Shown: positions 14,269 to 22,581 of the stretch, piece after piece
How positions within the stretch are numbered: the stretch's first letter is position 1
Layout: every line of letters begins with the position of its first letter
Origin: a virus
Virus record (IMG/VR): IMGVR_UViG_3300023297_000049
Coordinates: 1-33,820 of that record
Reading direction: 5' to 3' (one strand)
Length of the DNA: 33,820 nt
The notes under the pieces: generated by a model
What the model was told of the DNA's origin: nothing
The model's database searches: none
The model's input: only the letters and a program-made list of their open reading frames with translations
Translations under genes and position numbers: made by a program

Positions 14269-14483
14269 TATTTTTCTTCTATAATCTGAACAATACTCTT
14301 TAAAACGTCCAGTGGTACCTCTGACCCGTGAGCAGCAACATGCGCTATGGATTCTGGCTCTCCCATCGAGGGATGTAACGTGGCTACTCTTAGCTTTTTC
14401 TTTTTGGTGATTTCATCTTGAGTGATAACAAATCCGGTCGTGGTTGCAAAATTGGTTGTAAATGTGGCGTGAAGAACTTTCAT
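14268..14483 (-). CDS. Hypothetical protein, 71 aa
   Basis: This is the last gene of the leftward replication operon, starting two bases after the stop of the RusA-like gene. The product starts MKVLHATFTTNFATTTGFVI and ends KSIVQIIEEK. It looks like a small alpha/beta domain with a Lys cluster (ITKKKKLRVATLH). There is no known motif. Close packing and conserved strand direction support it. Confidence 0.55.
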   Translation of the reverse strand: MKVLHATFTTNFATTTGFVITQDEITKKKKLRVATLHPSMGEPESIAHVAAHGSEVPLDVLKSIVQIIEEK

Positions 14484-14484
14484 G

Positions 14485-14889
14485 TTATTTCTGTCTTTCT
14501 ATTGTTAATTCAACCCTTGACGTCTTCTTGTCGATAAAAAACTCTGCCGGCAACGTGGTTAAATGTTCCGAATCGTCGTCTACCAGTAGGTTTGCGTCAA
14601 CCAACCCGTCATATGTCGGCTTTAACATTGCCAGATGGTTAATGTCGTCACGTCGGCGCTTTTGCTTGTGATAGAATTTCGCCTTGATCGTAGCTCTCCG
14701 CCATGGCCCGGAACTGATCCCTTCACGTTCTGCAGCTTCCATGGCCAGTCTCCGGGACTTCTTTGTTACTGCAGCTCGTTTCATCCTACCGCCAATAGAT
14801 CCGCACACGGTATTTGGAGACAATATCGCAGGTGGAAGCGGTAGGATTATAACGACGGTTTCTTTGGTAAATTTACTTTTTACTTTCAT
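14485..14889 (-). CDS. RusA-like Holliday junction resolvase
   Basis: The product is 134 aa. RusA-type features are ILPLPPAILSPNT near the N-terminus (RusA proteins open with a PLPPS.N strand), a basic stretch RMKRAAVTKKSRR, and the catalytic block KRRRDDINHLAMLKPTYDGL (about 77-96). The block has Asp81/Asp82, Asn84, Lys90 and Asp94, and is followed by VDANLLVDDDSEHL with the final acidic cluster at 104-106. RusA enzymes are Mg-dependent dimers that cut four-way junctions; phages use them to debranch DNA before packaging. The length matches the family (about 120-140 aa). The gene overlaps the upstream one by 17 bases. Confidence 0.75.
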   Translation of the reverse strand: MKVKSKFTKETVVIILPLPPAILSPNTVCGSIGGRMKRAAVTKKSRRLAMEAAEREGISSGPWRRATIKAKFYHKQKRRRDDINHLAMLKPTYDGLVDANLLVDDDSEHLTTLPAEFFIDKKTSRVELTIERQK

Positions 14890-15241
14890 TAACCTGTGCT
14901 ATGTGGTCGTTGTAAGAAGTGTAGGGGACAAATACTGAAGAAATCGAGCTGATTGGTTTTTCATATATCCAACCGCCAGGGACGCGATGAATAATTAGTG
15001 CGTTCGGCTCTTTCCCTGGCATTTTCATAATTTTAACTTCATGTAGCTTCATGTCGTAAACAGTGTACGGCTCATCCCCGAAGGAATCTTCATACTCAAT
15101 AACTCTTTTCTCTGTCATCATCTTCTCCTTTTTTCGGCCTAGGCCAAGTATTCTGTTAGCGATCTTTTCTTTTTTCCAATCGACCGGACCGCCTTCGTCG
15201 TCGAATGGATCGTGAATATCTTTAAAAAGTGAATGGTCCAT
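14873..15241 (-). CDS. Hypothetical protein, 122 aa (alternative start giving 82 aa)
   Basis: The long form starts MDHSLFKDIHDPFDDEGG at 15241, one base after the TGA of the MerR-like gene, and has no ribosome site of its own. An internal ATG at 15121 (MTEKRVIEYEDSF) has AAGGAG six bases upstream and may be the main or a second start. The N-terminal part is acidic then Lys-rich. The C-terminal part (YDMKLHEVKIMKMPGKEPNA) is beta-like with a GGWIYEKPISSIS strand. No family is recognised. Confidence 0.55.
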   Translation of the reverse strand: MDHSLFKDIHDPFDDEGGPVDWKKEKIANRILGLGRKKEKMMTEKRVIEYEDSFGDEPYTVYDMKLHEVKIMKMPGKEPNALIIHRVPGGWIYEKPISSISSVFVPYTSYNDHIAQVNESKK

Positions 15242-15242
15242 A

Positions 15243-15551
15243 TCAGTAATTTGGGATCGTTACATTAATCGTGAAAGTGTATTTAATCTCATTGTTAGCA
15301 AGTATCTTAGCTTTCATTTTAGAGTCGTCCATTACCTTCTTTGCCATTTGTCTTTTTATGCCAGCCTTGACCATTTTCTGTAAGATAGCTATTTCGTGAA
15401 TGTTCTTCCTGGTAAAGTACGCCGGGGATCCTGCTTTCGGGGCTGGGATCTCTGGCGTGATTAGCCCAGCGAATACCCAGCCGGTAAGTGTCATATATTT
15501 AAGATCGAGCATTTTGCAAACTTCACCTTTTTGCCATAAGGGATCTTTCAT
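15243..15551 (-). CDS. MerR-type helix-turn-helix regulator or excisionase-like protein
   Basis: The product is 102 aa. Residues 5-65 follow the MerR DNA-binding pattern: LWQKGEVCKMLDLKYMTLTG, then WVFAGLITPEIPAPKAGSPA and YFTRKNIHEIAILQKM. This corresponds to the helix-turn-helix, wing and second helix. There is no effector-binding domain and no long dimerisation helix, so it resembles the small phage regulators and excisionases that share this fold. It sits in the replication operon, overlapping the upstream small gene by four bases, and could control that operon or act with the serine recombinase. The assignment is at fold level. Confidence 0.65.
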   Translation of the reverse strand: MKDPLWQKGEVCKMLDLKYMTLTGWVFAGLITPEIPAPKAGSPAYFTRKNIHEIAILQKMVKAGIKRQMAKKVMDDSKMKAKILANNEIKYTFTINVTIPNY

Positions 15552-15751
15552 TTATTGTCCTTTCTGTTTAATGGATGACAGATAGAATTACAACCATGCC
15601 AATCAAGATTACGCTTAGAGATGTCGCCCATAGTTTCGATAAACTTAACAATCATTTCTGCCATCAAATAATCTGGCATATCAAAATCATTCTCAACATT
15701 ATACTTATTTATTAATTTTTGTAAGTCTACTTGAAAAGCTACTGAAGCCAT
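15548..15751 (-). CDS. Hypothetical small phage protein, 67 aa
   Basis: The product starts MASVAFQVDLQKLINKYNVE and ends DWHGCNSICHPLNRKDNK. The N-terminal 45 residues are helical. The tail holds His, Cys, Cys, His in WHGCNSICH, a possible metal site. It overlaps the MerR-like gene by four bases (ATGA), so the two are coupled. No family was assigned. Confidence 0.6.
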   Translation of the reverse strand: MASVAFQVDLQKLINKYNVENDFDMPDYLMAEMIVKFIETMGDISKRNLDWHGCNSICHPLNRKDNK

Positions 15752-15763
15752 TACACCACCCCC

Positions 15764-18013
15764 CTATTCAGGTTCTTGTTTTGTTTCTTCCAATCCATAC
15801 GGGTATGCCCAGACCATCAAGGCGCGTTTCCCCGGTTTTGTTCCGATTACAACATGTTTTTGTTCTTGTAAATCAGCTAAATGGTCGTCGCGTTGACGTT
15901 TGCTGTGTTTCGGGGTTTTTTGTGCAAGTACACTTTTCGGGATCCCTTTTGCTCCGGCCTTTTTAATATGGCTAAATATTCTCAGTTTGTCTTTTTCGTA
16001 AACACTTTCTACGACATGGTTCTCTACCATATTCACAGTTCTGGTCAGGAGTGCATTTGCCAGTTGACACGCCCAATCAGCGTGCATATCTGAGATCTCG
16101 GGATTGTCGAATCTATCCCCTGCAGCGACATTAAGCGCAAGCCGGCGAGCGTTCTCCCCGGACTTTAACCATAATTTATCAACACCTTTATTCTGGTTCT
16201 GTCTGGCCATTCGGTCTGACGCTAGTTCAAAATCCATAAAGCATTCATGGGCCTGCGCGTTTGTAGGGATTACTGCCGGGAATATGCCCGTTGCCGCGTC
16301 GATGTCCGGAGTTCCTGCAGGGGCCATAATTGATCTTGTCCACCATGCCTGCAGCTGAGTGACCAGATGCTCTGGAACAGGTTTTGTTTCGTGTTCTTTC
16401 CATCTTTTAGCTGGATTTGTGTTTGATATAAATATCAACACACGACCCAGCCATCCGTCCTCGATCTCTGCAGGACTGATACCCTCGCAAAGCTTTTCAG
16501 GTGTCGTCGTACCATATAGGCAGCAACATGGTTGAACGATAACCTTGCGCTCCTGTTTTGCATATTCTTTGCCATAATATGTCGATTTCGCACATGAATA
16601 AAGTTTCATTAATATCGGGACAATAGATGCTAAATGTGGATTAACTCCGCCAGAAGCCTTGATGCTACCCATCATGTGGCCAATTTCATCCATGGGGAAA
16701 TATATCGAAGGAGATTCTGTCAGGCGTGATTCGATCGCTGCATCTCCAGTGACACTTTCTCCGCCCAAAATTGCGTGAATCCCTGCGGTTTCTATCAGTC
16801 TTTTAATCTGATCTCTGGCGTGCTCCTTCCCTGCGCTGGAAGGAGCGACACCCATTGCGTACAGGTTTGTCCGATTGTTCCATTGATCTCTGACCTTCTG
16901 TCCGAATAGTGCTCCACAGAAAGGCAGGACAGCCCCAAGAGTGAGTAAAGGTTGATCTTTTAAAGCAGTTGCGTTGATCCATGCACAAATGTCTCCAATT
17001 AAGCCTGGCGGTTTCAATAACCATTCAGGGAATGCTTCTTCAGGTTTTATCTCGGAAACTGATTCAATTCTGGGTTCGTTTTTTACTTCTTTTTTCACAC
17101 TGGCCAATAATCCAGCTGCCAGTTTTCCGCCATAGTCCATGAGTTCCTCATCGTCTGGCCTTAACCCGTATTCTTCTAATAACCAGCCTGCAGGTTTCTT
17201 CCCGGGCGTTTTCTTAGCTTCATGTACTTTTCTCTCGAAGTCTTTCCGTTCCTTTTGTGGATCCCATGGCGGATTGCACATGGGATTGTATACGCTCCAT
17301 AACAGCTGGATTGCCGTACCCTCATCGAGTTCAAAACCAACTACCAAAGAGCGAGCGGCCCATAATAGAGCCTCATGGCCGTCCTGTCCCTGATTTGCCG
17401 GCGCACATTTCTTCAGGTACAGTTTCGCTCTGTCAATAATGTCTGTTTTGGGAAGATTTACTTTGTTTATTATTTCCCTGGGCTTTTCCCATGGTAATGC
17501 CGGTGCTTCTTTTTCTGGCTTCAGATGTTCCGGATATTCTGCCAGCTCGACATCATCAGGGCCATGTTTCGGCATCCATTGATACTTCTTCCCGTTTGGA
17601 TGCGTGGACGGGGTTAGAATAATATAATAGCCGTCACCCCGGATATCGATTCCGTTCCGGAAGTTGTTTCTATTTGCAGGAGGATCGTCTGATTTAAACA
17701 GATAATGCGCTCCGCCTCTCGGTGTGATCTGAACGGCTGTTTTTGGCATGGTTTCGGAGAATTCTTCGAGAGATTCAAACCCGTCCTCACCTTTCTCTGG
17801 GTCATAGTCGATATCGACGGTATAAACTCCGGAAGCTTCACCACAGGCAAGTCCGATATTTGCCTCTGGCCATCTTTGCCACCAGGCGCGAATGGTTTTT
17901 TCGTCGGTCGTTGCGTCTCTGCAGCCATGTTTTGTCAGCGGTGTTTTGACTTTAGCTCCACATGGGAAGATGTGCCAGCCTCTTTGCGAGTAGTTCAGTG
18001 CGTGATTAATCAT
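15764..18013 (-). CDS. Prim-Pol primase fused to DUF3987-type helicase/ATPase
   Basis: The product is 749 aa. Residues 1-150 are a bifunctional primase/polymerase domain: GWHIFPCGAKVKTPLTKHG, the metal-binding VYTVDIDYD with Asp67 and Asp69, and PRGGAHYLFK with His103. Residues 190-290 are a helical linker of the primase C-terminal kind. The region from about 330 on matches DUF3987-type phage/plasmid helicases: WLLKPPGLIGDICAWI, a P-loop MGVAPSSAGKEHARD with Lys396, and Walker B IYFPMDEIG with Asp442. A C-terminal winged-helix-like part (KAGAKGIPKSVLAQKTPKHS) may bind DNA. It would make primers and open the fork for phage replication. It starts eight bases inside the end of the upstream helicase gene. 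Confidence 0.87.
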   Translation of the reverse strand: MINHALNYSQRGWHIFPCGAKVKTPLTKHGCRDATTDEKTIRAWWQRWPEANIGLACGEASGVYTVDIDYDPEKGEDGFESLEEFSETMPKTAVQITPRGGAHYLFKSDDPPANRNNFRNGIDIRGDGYYIILTPSTHPNGKKYQWMPKHGPDDVELAEYPEHLKPEKEAPALPWEKPREIINKVNLPKTDIIDRAKLYLKKCAPANQGQDGHEALLWAARSLVVGFELDEGTAIQLLWSVYNPMCNPPWDPQKERKDFERKVHEAKKTPGKKPAGWLLEEYGLRPDDEELMDYGGKLAAGLLASVKKEVKNEPRIESVSEIKPEEAFPEWLLKPPGLIGDICAWINATALKDQPLLTLGAVLPFCGALFGQKVRDQWNNRTNLYAMGVAPSSAGKEHARDQIKRLIETAGIHAILGGESVTGDAAIESRLTESPSIYFPMDEIGHMMGSIKASGGVNPHLASIVPILMKLYSCAKSTYYGKEYAKQERKVIVQPCCCLYGTTTPEKLCEGISPAEIEDGWLGRVLIFISNTNPAKRWKEHETKPVPEHLVTQLQAWWTRSIMAPAGTPDIDAATGIFPAVIPTNAQAHECFMDFELASDRMARQNQNKGVDKLWLKSGENARRLALNVAAGDRFDNPEISDMHADWACQLANALLTRTVNMVENHVVESVYEKDKLRIFSHIKKAGAKGIPKSVLAQKTPKHSKRQRDDHLADLQEQKHVVIGTKPGKRALMVWAYPYGLEETKQEPE

Positions 18014-19640
18014 TTAAGCTATACCCTATTATTTCAGCGTTTTTCCCGCGCTGCCGCACGGTGATTGTTCGGGTTCTGTCGTTGATCCATTGTGGTAAAA
18101 ACATGTCCTGTAGTGCTTCTCTTACAGTTATTGTATCCCAACTAGAAAAGCCCCTAGCTCTCCACCATTGCCGAGCTTGTCGTTCGGCATATCCACCATG
18201 ATCCAAACAGATCCATTCTCTAAACGTGCTGATCCCGCATCGATATTGCACCCGGAGACTATCAGGTTTTTCTGGCTTAATATGCCGATGAACAGTGACG
18301 GCATCAACTAAGAGAGTTTCTGGTTCGCTACCCAAGATATTCTTATTACTGTGTTTTGCTTCGTTAAGTCTTCTTTCTCCTTCTTCAGATTCAAGCCTTT
18401 CAATTTCCTTTTTAGGGATCACCCAACCACAATGAGGGCATTCCCCAATAGCACGACTAAAGGTATCACCACAGTCTTTGCACTCGATTATTTTAACCAC
18501 TCCAGCGTCCAGGCAATCAATTGGCCCATGCTCTTCAATACACCCAGCATAGTCAAGCACTAGACAATCCTCTTTCCCGGGATGCGTCCGCAGACCACGC
18601 CCGACCATCTGCATATAGAGCCCTTTTGACAGCGTAGGGCGAAATAGGGCAACACAATCCACCTGCTTTGCATTAAACCCTTCGGTATAAACATTGATGT
18701 TACAGATAGCTTTAATCCTACCGGCCTTAAATTCATCTGCTATGCGATCGCGTTCTGAGGCCGGAGTTTTTGCCGTCACAACCGGAGCGTGGAGCCCGTA
18801 TTTTCGAAGTTCTTGGGACACGGCTTTGCAATGGCTAATGTCAACACAAAAGAAAATAATGTTTTTCCGTTTTTCAGCCATGATGGTCTGCATCGAGGAT
18901 TGGACAGCCACAGCGACAACATCGCTTTTATCAACTGCCTCGGCCAGTGATTTTATGATATAGTCACCGCCCGAGTTCCGCTTTACTTCTGTTAGGTCGG
19001 GTTGAGCGTCACCGATTTTAGATCTCAGCCTGCAGAGATATCCACCCTCGATCAGATCCCCGACATTAGCCTCATAACAGACGTGATGTAAAATGTGGTC
19101 CTTATGACAAATTGGGCCACATCCCATCCGGTAAGGTGTCGCAGTAAACCCGACAATTCTCAGGTTTTTGTTAAGGCTCCGGCAACCTTTAATAAACTTC
19201 CGATATTTACCTTCCCCTTTGGCCGGTATCCTATGAGCCTCATCAATAATGATGCAATCGAAAGGTGCGAAGTTCCCCCATCTTCTGTGAATGCTGTCAA
19301 TACTGGCATAAGTAACAGAATGATCTTCATCTCGTTTTCTTAGCCCTGCAGAGTAGATCCCAATATCCCCACCGGGCCAGACTTCCATCAACTCTTCAGC
19401 GTTTTGTTTAACCAGTTCTTTCCTGTGGGCTAAGATACAAACACGGAAAGCAGGATAGTCAGCTTTCCATCTCTGAATCGCCCACGCCATCATTAAAGAC
19501 TTGCCTCCGCCGGTTGGGATTACTACGCAAGGATTCGACTCATAGATACAAATATGGTGATGCAGCGCACTTATTCCGTCCTCTTGAAAAGGATAGGGTT
19601 GTAGAATACTACTATTTGCCGTCGCAGGGAACAGTGTCAT
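18006..19640 (-). CDS. Superfamily 2 DEAH-type DNA helicase
   Basis: The 544-aa protein has the full SF2 motif set: Q-like PYPFQEDGI, Walker A PTGGGKS (Lys47), Ia AHRKELV, II IIDEAH (133-136), III FTATPYR (165-171), then a second RecA lobe with FFCVDISHC, INVYTEGFNAKQVD (V) and YMQMVGRGLR (VI). A four-Cys zinc ribbon follows (CKDCGDTF...ECPHCG). It belongs to the SSL2/RAD25-like phage helicases that remodel forks or recombination intermediates. The ATG directly follows the stop of the small basic gene, with no strong ribosome site, so translation is probably coupled. All motifs look functional. Confidence 0.9.
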   Translation of the reverse strand: MTLFPATANSSILQPYPFQEDGISALHHHICIYESNPCVVIPTGGGKSLMMAWAIQRWKADYPAFRVCILAHRKELVKQNAEELMEVWPGGDIGIYSAGLRKRDEDHSVTYASIDSIHRRWGNFAPFDCIIIDEAHRIPAKGEGKYRKFIKGCRSLNKNLRIVGFTATPYRMGCGPICHKDHILHHVCYEANVGDLIEGGYLCRLRSKIGDAQPDLTEVKRNSGGDYIIKSLAEAVDKSDVVAVAVQSSMQTIMAEKRKNIIFFCVDISHCKAVSQELRKYGLHAPVVTAKTPASERDRIADEFKAGRIKAICNINVYTEGFNAKQVDCVALFRPTLSKGLYMQMVGRGLRTHPGKEDCLVLDYAGCIEEHGPIDCLDAGVVKIIECKDCGDTFSRAIGECPHCGWVIPKKEIERLESEEGERRLNEAKHSNKNILGSEPETLLVDAVTVHRHIKPEKPDSLRVQYRCGISTFREWICLDHGGYAERQARQWWRARGFSSWDTITVREALQDMFLPQWINDRTRTITVRQRGKNAEIIGYSLND

Positions 19641-19817
19641 TTACTTTATTTCGTCTACCTTCCTATACCGCTTCTTAGTTGCTTTAGTTACGCTCCGCAA
19701 ACTTGAAAAAGACCTCTTTGTTGAAGCTTTGGCTTTCCCTACTACCTTCCTCCCGGCCTGTTTAAGCCTCTTAAGGCCCTTCTTTAATTCTGCTTGTCGT
19801 CTTGTCATTTCACTCAT
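19641..19817 (-). CDS. Very basic small protein, 58 aa
   Basis: The frame runs from ATG 19817 to TAA 19643-19641, which touches the helicase ATG. GGAAAGGG lies about seven bases upstream. The product starts MSEMTRRQAELKKGLKRLKQ and ends KKRYRKVDEIK. I count 13 Lys and 8 Arg against four acidic residues, giving a net charge near +17. A middle SFSSLRS stretch separates two basic blocks. This suggests nucleic-acid binding, like small histone-like or ribosomal-type tails, but no family is evident. Its place just before a DNA helicase supports a DNA-associated role by inference. Confidence 0.65.
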   Translation of the reverse strand: MSEMTRRQAELKKGLKRLKQAGRKVVGKAKASTKRSFSSLRSVTKATKKRYRKVDEIK

Positions 19818-19840
19818 GTTTTTGCCCTTTCCTTTCGTAC

Positions 19841-20107
19841 TTATTCCTTCTTCTTTTTAGACTTTTTAGACTTTTGTTCAGTCATTTCTTTAATCTTGAA
19901 CTCATACTCGTAAGGAGAAAGCGCAATGAACTTTTCTGCTAGTTCCTTAGTCTCAAACCTTTTCTCCATTTGTGTTTTTATTAATGTTCCGTGTGCGACT
20001 AAACATTTCGAGTTACCGCCCGGATTGTATTCGTCCATCTTGTACCCGGGACATGGTGTTGATATCCACGTTGTCACTATCCAAACTACCATAAAAAACT
20101 TTGTCAT
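19841..20107 (-). CDS. Putative exported small protein, 88 aa
   Basis: GGAGG lies seven bases before the ATG. Residues 1-20 (MTKFFMVVWIVTTWISTPCP) form a hydrophobic segment that could be a signal peptide, lipoprotein signal or membrane anchor; Cys19 has no clean lipobox. The rest is soluble, with a Lys-rich tail (SKKSKKKKE). FETKELAEKFIALSPYEYEF resembles small domains of phage inhibitors, but no family is assigned. It lies next to another exported protein and a cysteine peptidase, suggesting a small envelope-directed set. Confidence 0.6.
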   Translation of the reverse strand: MTKFFMVVWIVTTWISTPCPGYKMDEYNPGGNSKCLVAHGTLIKTQMEKRFETKELAEKFIALSPYEYEFKIKEMTEQKSKKSKKKKE

Positions 20108-20124
20108 GATTTCCTCCTATACTA

Positions 20125-20490
20125 TTAGTTTAATATTGGGTTTCGTTCTTGCCTAAAAAATATAATTGTTTCATTGTCTTTAATCTCAACTAGTTGATAA
20201 TACGGGTAGAATCCATAGTAATCATCCATTGGCTGCACCTGATATTTGTCGTTTTTCAGTCCACCTATAAGATATCGACAATCGTCTCCGGTCTGAACAT
20301 AAAGAGAAATTTCTTCAAACTGGCTACATTTTTTTTCCTTTATTTCTACCTGAATGCCAGTGCAGTTACCTCCAGTAATAGTCCCGGTAATAGTCCCGGT
20401 CTGTGCTCCAGAGTTCTTTGCAACAAAGATTAGAGGGGTCAGGCATCCAATCGTAAAAAATATTACTATTGTCCATACTTTTTTGCTCAT
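20125..20490 (-). CDS. Putative exported protein with carboxypeptidase-regulatory-like beta domain, 121 aa
   Basis: The start at 20490 (MSKKVWTIVIFFTIGCL) is preferred over one eight codons upstream because GGAGG lies six bases before it. Residues 1-30 are a signal peptide or anchor, ending near KNSGAQ. The remainder (GTITGTITGGNCTGIQVEIK to CRYLIGGLKNDKYQVQPMD) follows the G-x-V/I-x-G...Y-x-V-x-P pattern of CarboxypepD_reg/Ig-like beta-sandwich domains, ending VEIKDNETIIFFRQE. The Cys in CTG, KKC and DDC may form a disulfide outside the cytoplasm. The role is unknown; it may act at the host envelope. Confidence 0.6.
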   Translation of the reverse strand: MSKKVWTIVIFFTIGCLTPLIFVAKNSGAQTGTITGTITGGNCTGIQVEIKEKKCSQFEEISLYVQTGDDCRYLIGGLKNDKYQVQPMDDYYGFYPYYQLVEIKDNETIIFFRQERNPILN

Positions 20491-20491
20491 T

Positions 20492-21082
20492 TTAAACCTC
20501 CACTGGCCGTTCATGTGACAAGCACCCTTTAAGTAACTTTAATTGTCTGTCTGTGGAGAAGTCTGCAGGGATATATTCATTAGAAGGCAGTTCTTCGCTT
20601 AACAGTTCCATCCGCTGATATCCTTCTGCAGTTAGCTCTGAGCAAAAAATGCTGGTCAGGTCTTCGGTGTTCATACCACCCCAGCCGTCATACATCGCTT
20701 TAAGAAGCTCAATAGTGTCCTTCTCATACGGCAGGCCAACAACTTCGTTTCTGAAGTTTTTTAGAGCCATACGCATCCCGTAGGTTCTCTCAACTTCCAA
20801 GTGCCGGATTGCAACTTCTCCATTATAGCGTCTGATCCGCTCTCTTAATGGCCCTACCTGGACACCCCTTGTCTCAAGGCCAGACTCAATGTCAGCGACG
20901 TTACTCATAATAGTTGATTCAAAAATCAGTTTCATGTCGTACTCTGGGAGGCTCATAGCTATCCCAACATGCGACCATTTACTACCGGAACGCTTCCGGA
21001 TCTGCTCACTAAAGAATCCTTTTCCAGAGAACAGCACGATATCTCCTGTTTGAATATCCTTTCTCATTAGATGGTACTTCAC
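20492..21082 (-). CDS. YiiX-like permuted papain-fold (NlpC/P60 clan) cysteine hydrolase
   Basis: The product is 196 aa from GTG 21082, with AAGGAGG seven bases upstream; the GTG overlaps the previous TGA. DIQTGDIVLFSGKGFFSEQI, then GSKWSHVGIAM with His38, then IFEST with Glu55, and later SIFCSELTAEGYQ with Cys147, is the order seen in YiiX/YaeF-like permuted NlpC/P60 enzymes (His first, Cys late). Such enzymes cut amide or peptide bonds, sometimes in peptidoglycan or lipids. There is no signal peptide. The Asp/Glu-rich middle is typical. In phages such genes may modify the host envelope or serve at lysis; here the role is inference. Confidence 0.75.
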   Translation of the reverse strand: MKYHLMRKDIQTGDIVLFSGKGFFSEQIRKRSGSKWSHVGIAMSLPEYDMKLIFESTIMSNVADIESGLETRGVQVGPLRERIRRYNGEVAIRHLEVERTYGMRMALKNFRNEVVGLPYEKDTIELLKAMYDGWGGMNTEDLTSIFCSELTAEGYQRMELLSEELPSNEYIPADFSTDRQLKLLKGCLSHERPVEV

Positions 21083-21252
21083 GACGGTTCCTCCTTCCCT
21101 AGTTTAAACCCGATCTCGTTAGCTTTAAACTTCTTTGTGGCAGGGTCAATTTCAACACCCTTAAGAACAAATTCTATGTCTCTAGTCACTACACCGTTAG
21201 CTACCGCTATACAGTCTCTCAAGACATCGGTCAGGGTCTTCATAATTTCCAT
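21079..21252 (-). CDS. Hypothetical small protein, 57 aa
   Basis: GGAGG lies four bases before the ATG at 21252; an alternative ATG is at residue 4. The product starts MEIMKTLTDVLRDCIAVANG and ends NEIGFKLGKEEPS. It looks like one helix plus a beta-hairpin, with no motif. The TGA overlaps the GTG of the YiiX-like gene (GTGA), and its own end carries that gene's ribosome site. The packing supports it as a real gene. Confidence 0.6.
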   Translation of the reverse strand: MEIMKTLTDVLRDCIAVANGVVTRDIEFVLKGVEIDPATKKFKANEIGFKLGKEEPS

Positions 21253-21261
21253 GGTTCCTCC

Positions 21262-22581
21262 TTATTTGTTTGGTCCTGTTAATTCTAGTATCCATGCTGT
21301 TTGTGAGCATTTAACAATAACGGCAACACGCCGTCCCTTGATCTCTTTCGCCATATATTTGCCGTCATGCTGTGTTGCTGTTGGATTCACGTTTGCCAGA
21401 GATTCGTTATAAAACGATTCCCACGCCTTATTGAGCATAGACGCTGGCCCGCTCCACTTCTGGACGCTCAAATCACTCTCGTACCGCTCCATAACATTGC
21501 CAATCGGCACTCCACCATAAACGACCTCAGATCCCGAAAACTCTTCCTTGATTATTTGAGTTTTGTCGTTGAGACTTGAAGGAGTACAGGCCATAAGTTC
21601 TTTTGTGCTCCATTTTCCATCACCGTCGCCGTTTACCCAAATTGATCCATCCTTATTTGTGAATTCAATGCTGTTGTCTGTTGAGTCTGTTGGTTTTGCG
21701 AAGTGGATCAGGTCTGGCAGAACGATGTGATGAGGGCAGGCTTCAAGCTGTTTTTCGCGTGAAATTGTCGCTCCGGTATAGTTACAGCTCCAGCGTCCAT
21801 GGTCCGTGTCCGTTTCGGGAGTAGAATGGCAACATTGCCTGCAGGAAATGTACGGTACCGGCAAAGCTTTTAAGGATTCCCCCCAACATAAATCGGAGGC
21901 AGGACAAAACCTGCAGGTAAATGTTCCGGGTTTTGAAACACATCTTTCTGGAGCATGTCTGGCTAGAATTATCCGACGGGCCTTCGCTATTAGTTCGTTA
22001 GATTCCCGTCCACTATAATGAATCCGCTCGGTGTAAAGTTCATCGGTGTTTTTGTTTACAGCCATATACAAGGCACGCTTCATGCCCGTCTTATGCATAT
22101 ACATTTGCATCTGAGCATAGTGCTTGAAGAATCCGACCTTAACGCCTTTTTTCTTCAGGATCTTAAAATATTTGTCGTTGTGGGTTTTGCCTTCGAATAC
22201 ATGCCAAGTTTTAGGAGCTTCAGGAATACCTAAGCAGCAACCGTCCATATGACCGCTAAAATGACCGCTGACATCCGACATACCAAACTGTTCACCTTTG
22301 TCATCAACGTCGTGAACGGTTACGCCTATAGACCTTAGATCCCTTACCATCCGGCCTTCCTGCAGGTGTCCTGTCTCAAACAACCTGTAAAGTCTGCCAG
22401 GGAAATTCTCTTGTACGCAATCGTTAAAATCGTACCAGAGATAACGATCACACTCATGGCCAATGATACTGGCCCCCAGATATCCCCTTGGAGGCTCAGT
22501 ATCGCCATCAACCTTAAGGCTAATATATATGGCCGTGACTGTTTGTGAATCAGTTGGGAGACAGGAACTAATATCTCCCAT
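21262..22581 (-). CDS. Cas4/RecB-type PD-(D/E)XK nuclease with probable Fe-S cluster
   Basis: In this 439-aa protein, residues 33-235 carry the RecB/Cas4 nuclease pattern: LGASIIGHECDRYLWYDF with Cys44, FETGHLQEGRMVRDL with His71, GHMDGCC with Asp113, HVFEGKTH with Glu130 and Lys132, and HYAQMQMYM with Gln157. CRFCPASDLC (Cys223, Cys226, Cys232), together with Cys44, fits the C...CxxCx5C set that holds a 4Fe-4S cluster in Cas4 and AddB. A C-terminal extension of about 200 residues with more Cys/His (CRQCCHSTPETDTDHG) is not typical of Cas4. It probably trims DNA ends to single strands for the Sak4-like annealing system next door. The start overlaps the Gp157 stop by one base. Confidence 0.82.
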   Translation of the reverse strand: MGDISSCLPTDSQTVTAIYISLKVDGDTEPPRGYLGASIIGHECDRYLWYDFNDCVQENFPGRLYRLFETGHLQEGRMVRDLRSIGVTVHDVDDKGEQFGMSDVSGHFSGHMDGCCLGIPEAPKTWHVFEGKTHNDKYFKILKKKGVKVGFFKHYAQMQMYMHKTGMKRALYMAVNKNTDELYTERIHYSGRESNELIAKARRIILARHAPERCVSKPGTFTCRFCPASDLCWGESLKALPVPYISCRQCCHSTPETDTDHGRWSCNYTGATISREKQLEACPHHIVLPDLIHFAKPTDSTDNSIEFTNKDGSIWVNGDGDGKWSTKELMACTPSSLNDKTQIIKEEFSGSEVVYGGVPIGNVMERYESDLSVQKWSGPASMLNKAWESFYNESLANVNPTATQHDGKYMAKEIKGRRVAVIVKCSQTAWILELTGPNK

